Shown piece by piece: positions 1 through 6,985 of a stretch of DNA of 13,388 nucleotides. The translations under genes were made by a program, and so were the position numbers. Source of the DNA: JABDII01 sp041576235 (GTDB lineage: Bacteria; Gemmatimonadota; Gemmatimonadetes; Gemmatimonadales; GWC2-71-9). The notes beneath the pieces were generated by a model, which saw only the letters and a program-made list of their open reading frames with translations, was not told the origin of the DNA and ran no database searches. The DNA lies in NCBI GenBank assembly GCA_041576235.1, contig JBFGLJ010000074.1, positions 1-13,388 of the forward strand. The letters run 5' to 3'. Numbering within the stretch: the stretch's first letter is position 1; the number at the start of each line of letters is the position of its first letter.

Positions 1-48
1 CAGGCGCGCGCCCTGGCGGGCGGGGAGGGGGAGCAACCGGGCGACCAT
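1..48 (-). CDS. Possible 5' end of a further minus-strand gene, cut by the window edge
   Basis: An ATG at 48 to 46 on the minus strand opens a frame that stays open to the edge, giving 16 codons (MVARLLPLPARQGARL). All 16 third positions are G or C, as in the coding regions nearby, and it lies 99 bases after the ATP-grasp stop on the same strand. There is no convincing ribosome binding site, and 16 codons are too few to recognise a family. It could be chance in GC-rich DNA. If real, it would be a ninth gene of the run that starts at frdA. Confidence 0.22.
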   Translation of the reverse strand, partial: MVARLLPLPARQGARL

Positions 49-74
49 GCCCGAAGTTTGTGGTACTAGGTGAG

Positions 75-90
75 GCCTGACAAGTCAGGC
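75..90. repeat. Inverted repeat downstream of the ATP-grasp gene
   Basis: GCCTGAC, AA, GTCAGGC is a perfect 7-base inverted repeat with a 2-base centre. As RNA it would fold as a 6-bp stem with a four-base loop. It lies 58 bases past the stop codon of the ATP-grasp gene. No T-run follows it on the minus strand, so it is a poor intrinsic terminator. It could be a short operator-like palindrome or an intercistronic hairpin. Confidence 0.3.
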
Positions 91-147
91 GCGGAGGCTA
101 CGAGGCGCCGATCCGGTGTCACCAGCCGGGTGGAGGCGGCCTGCGCG

Positions 148-1161
148 CTAATGCCGGCGGCGGATCCCCAGGTTCACAATCTTCTGGAGGAGATCGGGGT
201 AGTCGATTCCTGCATGGGCGGCGGCGGACGCGAATTCCTCCCGTTCGGCAATCTCAGGATTGGGGTTCGCTTCCAAGAAATACGGCTCGCCCTCACGCGT
301 GAGGCGGAAATCCACCCGGGCGTACCCGGTCAGCTCGAGGATCCGGTAGATCCGCTTGGTCGTGCGGGCGATATAGGCGTCGAGGTCCTGGGGGATGCCT
401 TCTGCGGGCTGTTGGAAGATCCCTCGGCTGGCTTGATAGTCGAGGTCGTGTTTGACCCTGGCCGTGGCGATGCGCGGGGCATCCTCGGGAATGTTCTCGA
501 ACACGAGCTCCCAGGTCGGCAGCACCTGCAGGCGCTCGTTGCCGATGACACCCATGTACAACTCGCGTCCTTCGATATACTGCTCGGCGATCGCGTCGGT
601 CCCGATGCTGTCGTGCACGAAGGACACTCGCTCAGCCAGCTTGGAGTCCGAGTCGACCACGGAAGCTCGGGCGATACCAAGCGACGCATGTTCGATGAGG
701 CTCTTGACGATGAGAGGAAACCCGAGGCGGGTCGGACGACGCACCTTCCGGCCGACTGGAAAGACGGCGAATGCGGGCACCCGGATGCGGTGATACGCCA
801 GGAGCTTCTTGCTCAGGGCCTTGCCTCGGGCCAGGACCAGACCTCGGGGATTGCAGCCGGTGTACGGGACCCGCAGGAGTTCGAGGTAACTCACGACGTT
901 CTGGTCGTAGGTAGCCTTCCCATGGAATTCCTCGAGCAGATTGAAGACGACGTGGGGTCTCCACTCTTCGACGGCTTCACGGACGGGGAGTAATTCGTCC
1001 TGCACGCCCAGCGGCTGCACCTCGTGTCCGAGGTCGCGGAGGGTGGAGACCACGTCGTACTCCGTCTTCCACAGATTGATGTCCTGGGGGGAATGCCCCT
1101 TGAGGGAATCGGGCGGCACCAGTTCGGGGTGCATGACGGCTAAGACGCGGAGGCGTTTCAT
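148..1161 (-). CDS. D-alanine-D-alanine ligase-like ATP-grasp enzyme
   Basis: Protein of 337 aa resembling the Ddl branch of the ATP-grasp superfamily, which joins a carboxylate to an amine using ATP through an acyl phosphate. The N-terminal Rossmann-like part includes VVFNLLEEFHG (71-81) and a Ddl-like VPYTGCNPRGLVLARGKALSK (98-118). The nucleotide-binding part has IVKS (K153) and EQYIEGRE (193-200). Mg-binding acidic residues are D284, E297 and N299 in RVDFRL...FLEANPNPEI. The end of this motif, NPNPEI, differs from the NTxPGMT of true Ddl enzymes, so the acceptor substrate is probably not D-alanine. The ATG at 1161 was chosen because it makes an ATGA overlap with the metallopeptidase stop; longer in-frame sequence lies inside that gene. 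No signal peptide, so cytoplasmic. The family is confident and the substrate unknown. Confidence 0.88.
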   Translation of the reverse strand: MKRLRVLAVMHPELVPPDSLKGHSPQDINLWKTEYDVVSTLRDLGHEVQPLGVQDELLPVREAVEEWRPHVVFNLLEEFHGKATYDQNVVSYLELLRVPYTGCNPRGLVLARGKALSKKLLAYHRIRVPAFAVFPVGRKVRRPTRLGFPLIVKSLIEHASLGIARASVVDSDSKLAERVSFVHDSIGTDAIAEQYIEGRELYMGVIGNERLQVLPTWELVFENIPEDAPRIATARVKHDLDYQASRGIFQQPAEGIPQDLDAYIARTTKRIYRILELTGYARVDFRLTREGEPYFLEANPNPEIAEREEFASAAAHAGIDYPDLLQKIVNLGIRRRH

Positions 1162-2192
1162 ACCGCGATCCAATCCCGGCGGCCGCGCCCATACAGCACC
1201 TGCATCGTGGCCACGGTCAGCATCACAACGAAATCCATCTTCAACTGCTCCTCCGGGCCGACCGCCCGCAGGCGGAGGTCGCGGCACCGGTCGATCATGT
1301 CCGTCAATACCGAGTCGAGGGTGAAGAGATACTCGCCCGACCACTTGGCAACGGTCCCTCGAATCTCACGCCGGTGGCGTCGCAAGAAACTCGACGCGGC
1401 CTCGTGGCGCCGGTACTTGGGGTCATCGGAAAACAGTCGCGACAGGTCGCGGTCGAATGTGCTCGGCATATCCACGCGGTAGCGTTCGCGTCGGTCGTGG
1501 TAATGCTGGCCCAGGGTCTTTCGCAGCGTCGAGAGGGCGTCCACATGGGCCCGGCTTCGGACCGGCGCCACGGTGTGTCCAATCTCCGCCATGAGCTGGT
1601 TCACATATTGGAGTTTCTTGAGGGCGGGCCAGCCCGCGTATCGCCTGCGCCAATCGGACCGGGGTCGCAACCAGACCGCAAAGGTCTCCGCGAAATCCTC
1701 GTCCGGGTGGCTCTGTGCGTACCACAACCTGAGGTGCTGAACGAACCGCCGGCTTGCTGGATTGGGCCGGTAGTACTCCGGATATTTCTTCGAGGAGAGG
1801 CCGAAGAGCTGCTGCCATTTCCGCCGTCGTTCGAGGCGATAGGCATGCTGGATGGCGTGGCCGGTTTCATGGCGAAGGATGCGGAGACATTCGGCGCGGC
1901 TGCCCCCCTCGACTTCCAGCATCTGATGGCGCTCCAGGCGCATGAGCCGCGGATGCGCCAGGTAAAATGGGAGCGCCACGCCCGGTACCTCTGCGGGACT
2001 GAACCACTCGTCGGAAAGCCAGAAATGCGGACGTAATCGGATTTTGCGATGCTCGAGCTCGTCGTAGACCTGCTCGATGCACTCCTGGAGCCAGGTGCCC
2101 TCGATGCGGACGCCGAGGTCGCACATGCGGAGCTGGAGCAGGCGGGCGTCTGAATACCGCGTCCACCGCAAACGTGGTCTCTGTCGTGCCAT
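1158..2192 (-). CDS. Putative zinc-dependent metallopeptidase (HExxH, gluzincin-like)
   Basis: Protein of 344 aa. The clear zinc motif is RILRHETGHAIQH, with H108, E109 and H112. DEDFAETFAVWL follows some 55 residues later, and E169 is the likely third zinc ligand, an arrangement typical of gluzincins. This matches the loosely characterised group annotated as putative zinc-binding metallopeptidase. No signal peptide or membrane segment is visible, so it is probably cytoplasmic. The C-terminal half is rich in Arg and His and has no recognised motif. The ATG at 2192 is preceded by GGGAAGC, an acceptable ribosome binding site, and lies 24 bases after the GDPD-family stop. Its stop overlaps the start of the ATP-grasp gene by four bases (ATGA), which suggests translational coupling and a shared job. 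The target peptide is unknown. Confidence 0.8.
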   Translation of the reverse strand: MARQRPRLRWTRYSDARLLQLRMCDLGVRIEGTWLQECIEQVYDELEHRKIRLRPHFWLSDEWFSPAEVPGVALPFYLAHPRLMRLERHQMLEVEGGSRAECLRILRHETGHAIQHAYRLERRRKWQQLFGLSSKKYPEYYRPNPASRRFVQHLRLWYAQSHPDEDFAETFAVWLRPRSDWRRRYAGWPALKKLQYVNQLMAEIGHTVAPVRSRAHVDALSTLRKTLGQHYHDRRERYRVDMPSTFDRDLSRLFSDDPKYRRHEAASSFLRRHRREIRGTVAKWSGEYLFTLDSVLTDMIDRCRDLRLRAVGPEEQLKMDFVVMLTVATMQVLYGRGRRDWIAV

Positions 2193-2216
2193 ATGCTTCC
2201 CGGTTGGTGTTTCTGT

Positions 2217-3032
2217 CTAGTCCGCCCCGACCCAGGCCGCGCGGGCTGCACGCATGCGCTGTGGAACATTGGTGACGATACCGGAGACCCCGCGGTCCCA
2301 CAATCGCCGCGCGGTGGTTTCGTCGTCGACAGTCCACACGTGCACCGGGCACCCGACCCGTCGGGCGGCTCGGACGAACCGGTGGGTGGCGACCGGCATC
2401 CCCCGGTAGTGCAGTGGAACCGAGAGGGCCCGGTACCCGACGGCCCGGGGCCCGCGCCTCAAGGCCGCGCGCGCGTAAAGCGTGAGGATCTCCCGGCGGG
2501 AGGCCGCGAGGGCGAAGGCGCCACCTCGGAACACGTCGAGCGCCTGCCAGGATGCGGATGCGATCACCCAGCGATCGACCCGGCCGTGGTCCTCGAGCAC
2601 ACCCCGAATGCATTCTTGGCCGACAGGCTCCTTGACCTCGATGAGCAGCGGGGTGTCGGGAAACGCGTCGAGCACCTCGGTCATGGTGGGAACGCGAATC
2701 CCTCGATTTCTCCATGGAAAAGACCGGCCCTCGTCGGGGCTGTACCGGGCGCCGGCATCGGCGCTCAGCACCTCGGCGGCGGTGGTGGCGCGCACCTCGA
2801 GCCGCCTGTCGGTCGTCCGCTCGAGGGTCGGGTCGTGGATGACCACCGGCACTCCGTCGGCCGTCACCCGGACATCGAACTCCAACGCGTCAGCGCCCTG
2901 CTCGAGCGCAAGGGCGAACGCCACCAGCGTGTTTTCCGGCGCCGCCCGGGAGGCCCCCCGGTGGGCGATGATGGGCCGGGCTCGGAGATCGACGAGCGGA
3001 TGGCCCGGCTCGTGCCGCCGCCGGTCATTCAC
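2217..3032 (-). CDS. Glycerophosphodiester phosphodiesterase family protein
   Basis: GDPD-family TIM-barrel enzyme of about 271 aa. The family hydrolyses glycerophosphodiesters from phospholipid turnover to glycerol 3-phosphate and an alcohol. Motifs, numbered from the GTG start, are IIAHRGAS (H24, R25), PENT (E33, N34), EFDV (E51, D53), VIHDPTLERTT (H66, D67), LIEVK (E132, K134) and the C-terminal HVWTVDDETTARRLWDRGVSGIVTN. Together these give the catalytic His pair and the metal-binding acids. No signal peptide, so cytoplasmic. The start is uncertain. The GTG at 3032 gives an 8-base overlap (GTGAATGA) with the upstream stop, typical of coupled genes, with GAGGAG about 20 bases upstream. An ATG at 3074 adds 14 residues but overlaps the upstream gene by 50 bases. 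Substrate specificity cannot be read. Confidence 0.88.
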   Translation of the reverse strand: MNDRRRHEPGHPLVDLRARPIIAHRGASRAAPENTLVAFALALEQGADALEFDVRVTADGVPVVIHDPTLERTTDRRLEVRATTAAEVLSADAGARYSPDEGRSFPWRNRGIRVPTMTEVLDAFPDTPLLIEVKEPVGQECIRGVLEDHGRVDRWVIASASWQALDVFRGGAFALAASRREILTLYARAALRRGPRAVGYRALSVPLHYRGMPVATHRFVRAARRVGCPVHVWTVDDETTARRLWDRGVSGIVTNVPQRMRAARAAWVGAD

Positions 3033-3528
3033 CAAACGTCGGCTCGAACGGCTCCTCTTCGCGGGGTTTGACATCGGGGTTCCGGTTCAAGAGCCGGGCG
3101 CACGTGTTCCACCGGAGCCTGGCCTCGTCGTTGTTGGGCGGCTTGAGCGGCTCGGCCTTCTCATACCACTGCATCGCTTCCCGGAACCACCCATAGGCGA
3201 CTGGTCCGGCACCGTGGCCGCCGCGCCGGAGTTGGGCTTTGCCCCGCCGTTCGCAGATGATGCCGGCGTAATAGGCACGCTTGTACTCGGCCTCCAAGCG
3301 AGGGAGCACCTCCCTGGCCCGCTCCACCCCCGCCGATAGCTCATCTGCAAACTGGTCGGTAATGGCCAGGAGCAGCGTGATGAGCGCCTCCTGGTGCGTT
3401 GGCTCGAGTTGCAGAATATCGAGACAGATACTCTCGGCGGCCCACGATTGATTCAGGAGCCGGTAATGCCTGGCCTTCTCGAGCGCAGCGGGAACGGCAT
3501 CCGTCGAAATGGGTTTCGTGTCGAACAT
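3025..3528 (-). CDS. Small TPR-like helical protein of unknown function
   Basis: Protein of 167 aa, probably all helical. Two stretches look like tetratricopeptide helices: roughly 14-55 (ALEKARHYRLLNQSWAAES and LDILQLEPTHQEALITLLLA) and 114-140 (WFREAMQWYEKAEPLKPPNN). The pattern of a Pro after each small-residue helix pair is TPR-like. This suggests a protein-protein adaptor, but no partner can be named. The C-terminus is charged and Pro/Glu-rich. No signal peptide or membrane segment. The ATG at 3528 was chosen because AAGGTGG lies six bases before it; a longer in-frame start at 3600 would run into frdD. It begins 40 bases after frdD and overlaps the GDPD-family gene, so it is probably in the frd operon. 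I do not recognise a named family. Confidence 0.72.
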   Translation of the reverse strand: MFDTKPISTDAVPAALEKARHYRLLNQSWAAESICLDILQLEPTHQEALITLLLAITDQFADELSAGVERAREVLPRLEAEYKRAYYAGIICERRGKAQLRRGGHGAGPVAYGWFREAMQWYEKAEPLKPPNNDEARLRWNTCARLLNRNPDVKPREEEPFEPTFGE

Positions 3529-3533
3529 GTGAA

Positions 3534-3546
3534 CCACCTTGGGTGG
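3534..3546 (-). promoter_or_regulatory. Small hairpin covering the ribosome binding site of the TPR-like gene
   Basis: In the minus-strand transcript CCACC, CAA, GGTGG forms a 5-bp GC-rich stem with a three-base loop. Its 3' arm is part of AAGGTGG, the ribosome binding site of the gene starting at 3528. This could lower translation of that gene relative to frdABCD. The stem is short and may be chance. Confidence 0.3.
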
Positions 3547-3562
3547 CGCGGGCGTGCCGGGA

Positions 3563-3576
3563 CCGGCGTCAGCCGG
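3563..3576 (-). repeat. Small hairpin spanning the frdD stop codon
   Basis: CCGGC, GTCA, GCCGG on the plus strand is a perfect 5-bp inverted repeat with a four-base loop. The loop includes part of the frdD stop codon (3571-3569). No T-run follows on the minus strand. It may separate or stabilise the frd part of the transcript; evidence is weak. Confidence 0.25.
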
Positions 3577-3943
3577 CGGAGCCGAACACGTATGCCGCAA
3601 CCAGCGTCAGCGCCGCGGCAGTGCCATAGGTTAGGACCGCGATGAGTTTATTCAAGTGATAGAGCTGGAGCCCGTCGTACAAAGTATAACGGAAGCGATG
3701 CGCCCAATGGAAAAGCGAGAGCGACACCACACCGAACAAGCCCAGGCGAACAACGGGGTGGGCCAGGGCCGCGCGGAGCCCGGCATAGGACGGCAGCGGG
3801 ATCCACCCGAGCGGTGCGGCGACCCATAACATGAAGATCGCTACTGGCAGCACCATGGCCGCGAGCATCCCCCCGCTGCTAAACAGGGCCCACAGGAACG
3901 GTTCGCGGGAGCGTCGCATCAGGGGAGCCTGGATATGAGCCAT
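3569..3943 (-). CDS. frdD: Fumarate reductase membrane anchor subunit D
   Basis: Protein of 124 aa with three hydrophobic segments (about 16-45, 64-80 and 98-121). It resembles E. coli FrdD (119 aa): RSREPFLWALFSSGGMLAAMVLPV aligns with [24 protein letters not shown]. The segment SLFHWAHRFRYTLYDG (77-91) matches the FrdD stretch whose histidine lies near the quinone site. With FrdC it anchors FrdAB to the inner membrane and carries the quinone site. FrdC/FrdD-type anchors have no haem in E. coli. The start at 3943 gives a leader of E. coli-like length and overlaps frdC by 25 bases. An ATG at 3919 overlapping the frdC stop by one base (TGATG) would give 116 aa and is also plausible. Last of the four frd genes. 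Confidence 0.87.
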   Translation of the reverse strand: MAHIQAPLMRRSREPFLWALFSSGGMLAAMVLPVAIFMLWVAAPLGWIPLPSYAGLRAALAHPVVRLGLFGVVSLSLFHWAHRFRYTLYDGLQLYHLNKLIAVLTYGTAAALTLVAAYVFGSAG

Positions 3944-4332
3944 CCCACGAGGCCCGTCACGGCAACCCATCCCGCCCAGTGGGCCGCAAGGACGATCGCG
4001 CTGGGTAGGCGGTGTCCAGCGGCGCGCACGACCAACGCCTTGGGGGCAAGATTGAGCCAGGTGATGGTGTGAAGCGCCGCGCCGACCAGCACGGCGACGT
4101 GGAGGCCGACGACCATGGGCTGCTGGAGCCACGTGACAAAGGCGGCGTACGCCGCCGGTCCTCGGGTCACCACCCCCGCCTCGACCAACACCAGGAGTGC
4201 GGCGTAGGCCACCGGAACACTCGTGAGCTCCCGGACGATGAACCTCGCATACGCGGGCTTACGGAGCCACCAGAAGATCGGAATCCGCGATCGATACCAC
4301 TTCGGGTGGTATGGGGTATAGCCCGACTTCAT
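3919..4332 (-). CDS. frdC: Fumarate reductase membrane anchor subunit C
   Basis: Protein of 137 aa with three membrane segments (about 38-58, 73-95 and 111-133), close to E. coli FrdC (130 aa). RELTSVP (34-40) aligns with E. coli REGTAVP, which places E35 at the position of E29. ALHTITWLNLAPKA (86-99) aligns with LLHTKTWFELAPKA, which places H88 and W92 at the positions of H82 and W86. These residues are known to matter for quinone binding and proton handling in the E. coli enzyme. The ATG at 4332 overlaps the frdB stop by four bases (ATGA), and frdD begins before this gene ends. This anchor pair, rather than a di-haem SdhC, marks the complex as the E. coli QFR-type (type D) enzyme. Confidence 0.9.
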   Translation of the reverse strand: MKSGYTPYHPKWYRSRIPIFWWLRKPAYARFIVRELTSVPVAYAALLVLVEAGVVTRGPAAYAAFVTWLQQPMVVGLHVAVLVGAALHTITWLNLAPKALVVRAAGHRLPSAIVLAAHWAGWVAVTGLVGWLISRLP

Positions 4333-5072
4333 GTGCGTCTCCACGGCGTCAGGACCGACCGGAACCAGCTGGCCGTGGCGGCCACCTTGTAGCGCTGGAT
4401 CGCCCCCGCCGGGTCCACCTCCTTTGGACAGACGGCGGAGCACTCGCCGATAAACGTGCATGCCCAGATGCCGTCTGCCTGGGAGAGGATATCCATCCGC
4501 TCCTCGTTGCCGTGGTCCCGAGAATCCAGGTTGTACCGTTGGCTCAACGCGATCGCCGCCGGTCCGAGGAAGTGGGGCTCGAGTTCGTAGATAGGGCACG
4601 CCGAGTAGCAGAGCATGCAGTTGATGCACATGCTGTATGGCTTGTACTCGCCGAGTTCTTCCGGGGTCTGACGGCATTCGCCCTGGGCCAATGGCGGTTC
4701 CTCGTCGCGAATGATCCAGGGGCGAACCCGCTGCAGCTTGTCGAGAAAATCGGTCAGATCCCCAACGAGATCGCGGATGACAGGAAACCCGTGGAGGGGC
4801 TCGACCCGAATCGGGCCGGGCCCGAGCCGGGCAAGATACGTCGCGCAGGTCAGCACCGGCTCGCCATTTACCAACATCCCACAACTGCCGCAGACACCCA
4901 TCCGACATGCCCATCGGTAGGACAACGTCCCATCGAGCTCGTCTTTGATGAAATTCAAGGCGTCCAACACCATCCAGTCCTCCCGGCGCGGGACGCGGTA
5001 ACGTTGCCACGTTGGAGCGTCGTCCTGCTCGGGACGGTAGCGCTGGATCTCCAGGGTGACCGCGTCGGCCAT
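4329..5072 (-). CDS. frdB: Fumarate reductase / succinate dehydrogenase iron-sulfur subunit
   Basis: Protein of 247 aa (E. coli FrdB 244). It carries the electron wire between flavin and quinone. The [2Fe-2S] ferredoxin-like domain has C56, C61, C64 and C76 in YRWACRMGVCGSCGMLVNGE...LTC. The C-terminal domain has C149, C152, C155 in CINCMLCYSACP with C159, then C205, C211, C215 in CTFIGECSAVCPKEVDP. Between them these supply the [4Fe-4S] and [3Fe-4S] clusters. Every expected cluster cysteine is present. The ATG at 5072 was chosen because GGGAGG lies eight bases before it, inside the end of frdA. It starts two bases after the frdA stop (TGAGCATG) and overlaps frdC by four bases. The sequence resembles FrdB more than typical SdhB, but direction of catalysis is not fixed by sequence. 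Confidence 0.95.
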   Translation of the reverse strand: MADAVTLEIQRYRPEQDDAPTWQRYRVPRREDWMVLDALNFIKDELDGTLSYRWACRMGVCGSCGMLVNGEPVLTCATYLARLGPGPIRVEPLHGFPVIRDLVGDLTDFLDKLQRVRPWIIRDEEPPLAQGECRQTPEELGEYKPYSMCINCMLCYSACPIYELEPHFLGPAAIALSQRYNLDSRDHGNEERMDILSQADGIWACTFIGECSAVCPKEVDPAGAIQRYKVAATASWFRSVLTPWRRT

Positions 5073-5074
5073 GC

Positions 5075-6841
5075 TCAGTCCTCCCGTCCATAGACCCGCT
5101 CGGCCGGAGGCCAACGAGTGATGGTCACCGGCAGATACTCGATCCGTGGGGGCCCGGCCGCGGAGCGGTAGGCGAGCGAGTGGGCCAAGTAGTCCTCGTC
5201 GTTCCTGTCCCGGTAGTCGGTTCGCTGGTGGGCCCCGCGCGACTCACGACGCTCCAGGGCGGAATGCAGCGTTACCTCGGCCAGCTCGAGCATGTTGGAC
5301 AACTCGAGGCAGGCGATGAGGTCGGTGTTGAAGGTACGGCTCCGATCATCGAGCGCGGCCCGCTCGAAGCGGCCCTTGAGATCGGAGATCTTTTGGGCTG
5401 CATCCTGGAGGCCCGCCTGGTCCCGGTAGATGCCGGCGCCCGCCTCCATGGCGGCCTGCATCTCGGTGCGTAACCGGGACACCCGCTCTCCCCTCCCACC
5501 CTTCCGTCCGGCATCGGGGGGGGAAAGAAAGCGCTGTTCCAGGCGGCGCTTCTCGTCCGCCGCCTGGGCCACGAGCGGCGTCGCGGTGAGCGTCTGCTCG
5601 CGGGCATACTCGGCCGCCGCCCGCCCGGCTCGGGCGCCGAAGACCAGGAGTTCGGTCAGGGAGTTCGAGCCGAGCCGGTTGGCGCCGTTGATGCTGACGC
5701 ACGCGGTCTCGCCGGCCGCGTACAGCCCGGCCAGCGGGGTCTCGCCGTGGAGGCCGGTGTGGATGCCCCCCATCATGTAGTGGATCACGGGGCGGACAGG
5801 AATCAGCTCGCGCACCGGATCGAGATTCTGATACTTGAGACAGAGTTCGCGCACAAAGGGGATCTTGGTGGCGACGACCGCCTCGCCCAAATGCCGGATG
5901 TCGAGGTGGACGACGTGTCCGTATGGCGTTTCGACGGTCCGCCCCTGTTTGAATTCCTGGACAAAGGCTTGGGAGAGCCGATCGCGCGGGCCCAACTCCA
6001 TGGCGCGTTTTACGGGGCGAGGGTGCGGCGTGCCGAGATCGTAGTCCTGGAGATACCGGTAGCCGTCCTTGTTGAGCAGCCATCCGCCCTCGGCACGCGC
6101 GGCCTCGGTGATCAGGATTCCGGTAAAGGGCAGGCCGGTAGGATGGTACTGCACGAACTCCATGTCCTTGAGCGCGACGCCCGCGCGGTAGGCGAGCGCC
6201 ATGCCGTCGCCGGTCTTGATGTTGGCGTTGGTGGTGAAGGGAAACACCTTGCCGCCGCCACCGGTGCAGAGGATGACCGCCTTGGCCAAGATCGCCTGGA
6301 CGCGTCCGGTAGCGAGCTCGAGCGCAACGACGCCCTGGCACCGCCCGTCGTCGACCAGCAGGTGCGTCACGAACCACTCGTCGTAGCGGTGAATCGGCTG
6401 GTACTTGAGCGTGGTTTGAAAGAGAGTGTGGAGCATATGGAAGCCGGTCTTATCGGCGGCGAACCACGTCCGCTCGATCTTCATCCCCCCGAACGAACGC
6501 ACCGCGATCCGGCCATCGGGGGTCCGGCTCCAGGGACAGCCCCACCGCTCGAGACGGAGCATTTCCTCGGGCGCTTCGCGGACAAAGATCTCCACTGCAT
6601 CCTGGTCAGACATCCAATCGCTGCCGCTGATGGTGTCGTAGGCGTGGGCGTCGAGGCTATCCTCGGGCTTGATGATCGCCGCGGCGCCTCCCTCCGCTGA
6701 GACCGTGTGGCTCCGCATCGGGTAGACCTTCGAGACGACCGCGACCCGGAGCCGGGGGTCGGTCTCGGCGACCGCGATGGCGGCCCTGAGGCCGGCGCCC
6801 CCGCCCCCAACGAGCAGGACGTCGTGGGTGAGGAGGTCCAT
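5075..6841 (-). CDS. frdA: Fumarate reductase / succinate dehydrogenase flavoprotein subunit
   Basis: Protein of 588 aa (E. coli FrdA 602, SdhA 588). It interconverts fumarate and succinate on the cytoplasmic side of the inner membrane. The FAD-binding Rossmann motif is DVLLVGGGGAGLRAA (7-21). H45 in MRSHTVSAEGG is the expected covalent FAD site. Active-site residues are H233 in VQYHPTG, R286 in ELGPRDRLSQAF, H354 in IHYMMGGIH and R389 in GANRLGSNS. GGMKIERTWFAADKTGFHML (118-137) is nearly identical to E. coli FrdA. The C-terminal helical domain ends normally. The ATG at 6841 was chosen; a GTG sits directly before it and neither has a strong ribosome binding site. First of a packed run of genes after a 144-base gap, so the operon promoter should lie between 6842 and 6985. 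Confidence 0.96.
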   Translation of the reverse strand: MDLLTHDVLLVGGGGAGLRAAIAVAETDPRLRVAVVSKVYPMRSHTVSAEGGAAAIIKPEDSLDAHAYDTISGSDWMSDQDAVEIFVREAPEEMLRLERWGCPWSRTPDGRIAVRSFGGMKIERTWFAADKTGFHMLHTLFQTTLKYQPIHRYDEWFVTHLLVDDGRCQGVVALELATGRVQAILAKAVILCTGGGGKVFPFTTNANIKTGDGMALAYRAGVALKDMEFVQYHPTGLPFTGILITEAARAEGGWLLNKDGYRYLQDYDLGTPHPRPVKRAMELGPRDRLSQAFVQEFKQGRTVETPYGHVVHLDIRHLGEAVVATKIPFVRELCLKYQNLDPVRELIPVRPVIHYMMGGIHTGLHGETPLAGLYAAGETACVSINGANRLGSNSLTELLVFGARAGRAAAEYAREQTLTATPLVAQAADEKRRLEQRFLSPPDAGRKGGRGERVSRLRTEMQAAMEAGAGIYRDQAGLQDAAQKISDLKGRFERAALDDRSRTFNTDLIACLELSNMLELAEVTLHSALERRESRGAHQRTDYRDRNDEDYLAHSLAYRSAAGPPRIEYLPVTITRWPPAERVYGRED

Positions 6842-6939
6842 CACCGGCGTGAGTGGAGCTGGGCCGTGAGGCGCATGGGGTCCCCTGGTGCACCGTCGGG
6901 ATGGCGTAATCGATCCGGGAGGATGGGGAAGGATACGTT

Positions 6940-6955
6940 CCGATTTTGCAATCGG
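6940..6955. promoter_or_regulatory. Inverted repeat upstream of frdA, possible operator
   Basis: CCGATT, TTGC, AATCGG is a perfect 6-base inverted repeat with a four-base centre, 99 bases before the frdA ATG and 31 bases after the hydrolase stop. It sits in the only gap large enough to hold a promoter for the frd run. No T-run follows it on the minus strand, which argues against a terminator for the hydrolase. TATCCT lies just beyond it on the minus strand and could be part of a weak -10 element. No regulator can be named. Confidence 0.35.
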
Positions 6956-6985
6956 CCAGAGTCGTATGGCCGCGCCCGTCCCCGT

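Noticed and set aside
70..993. Plus-strand open frame of 307 codons opposite the ATP-grasp gene
   Set aside because: The minus strand here encodes clear ATP-grasp motifs; the plus-strand product has none.
3025..3600. Longer start for the TPR-like protein at 3600
   Set aside because: It would overlap the end of frdD, lacks a ribosome binding site, and adds a Pro/Ala-rich leader unlike the rest; the ATG at 3528 has a good site.
5747..6700. Plus-strand open frame of 317 codons opposite frdA
   Set aside because: It is antisense to the strongly conserved core of FrdA.
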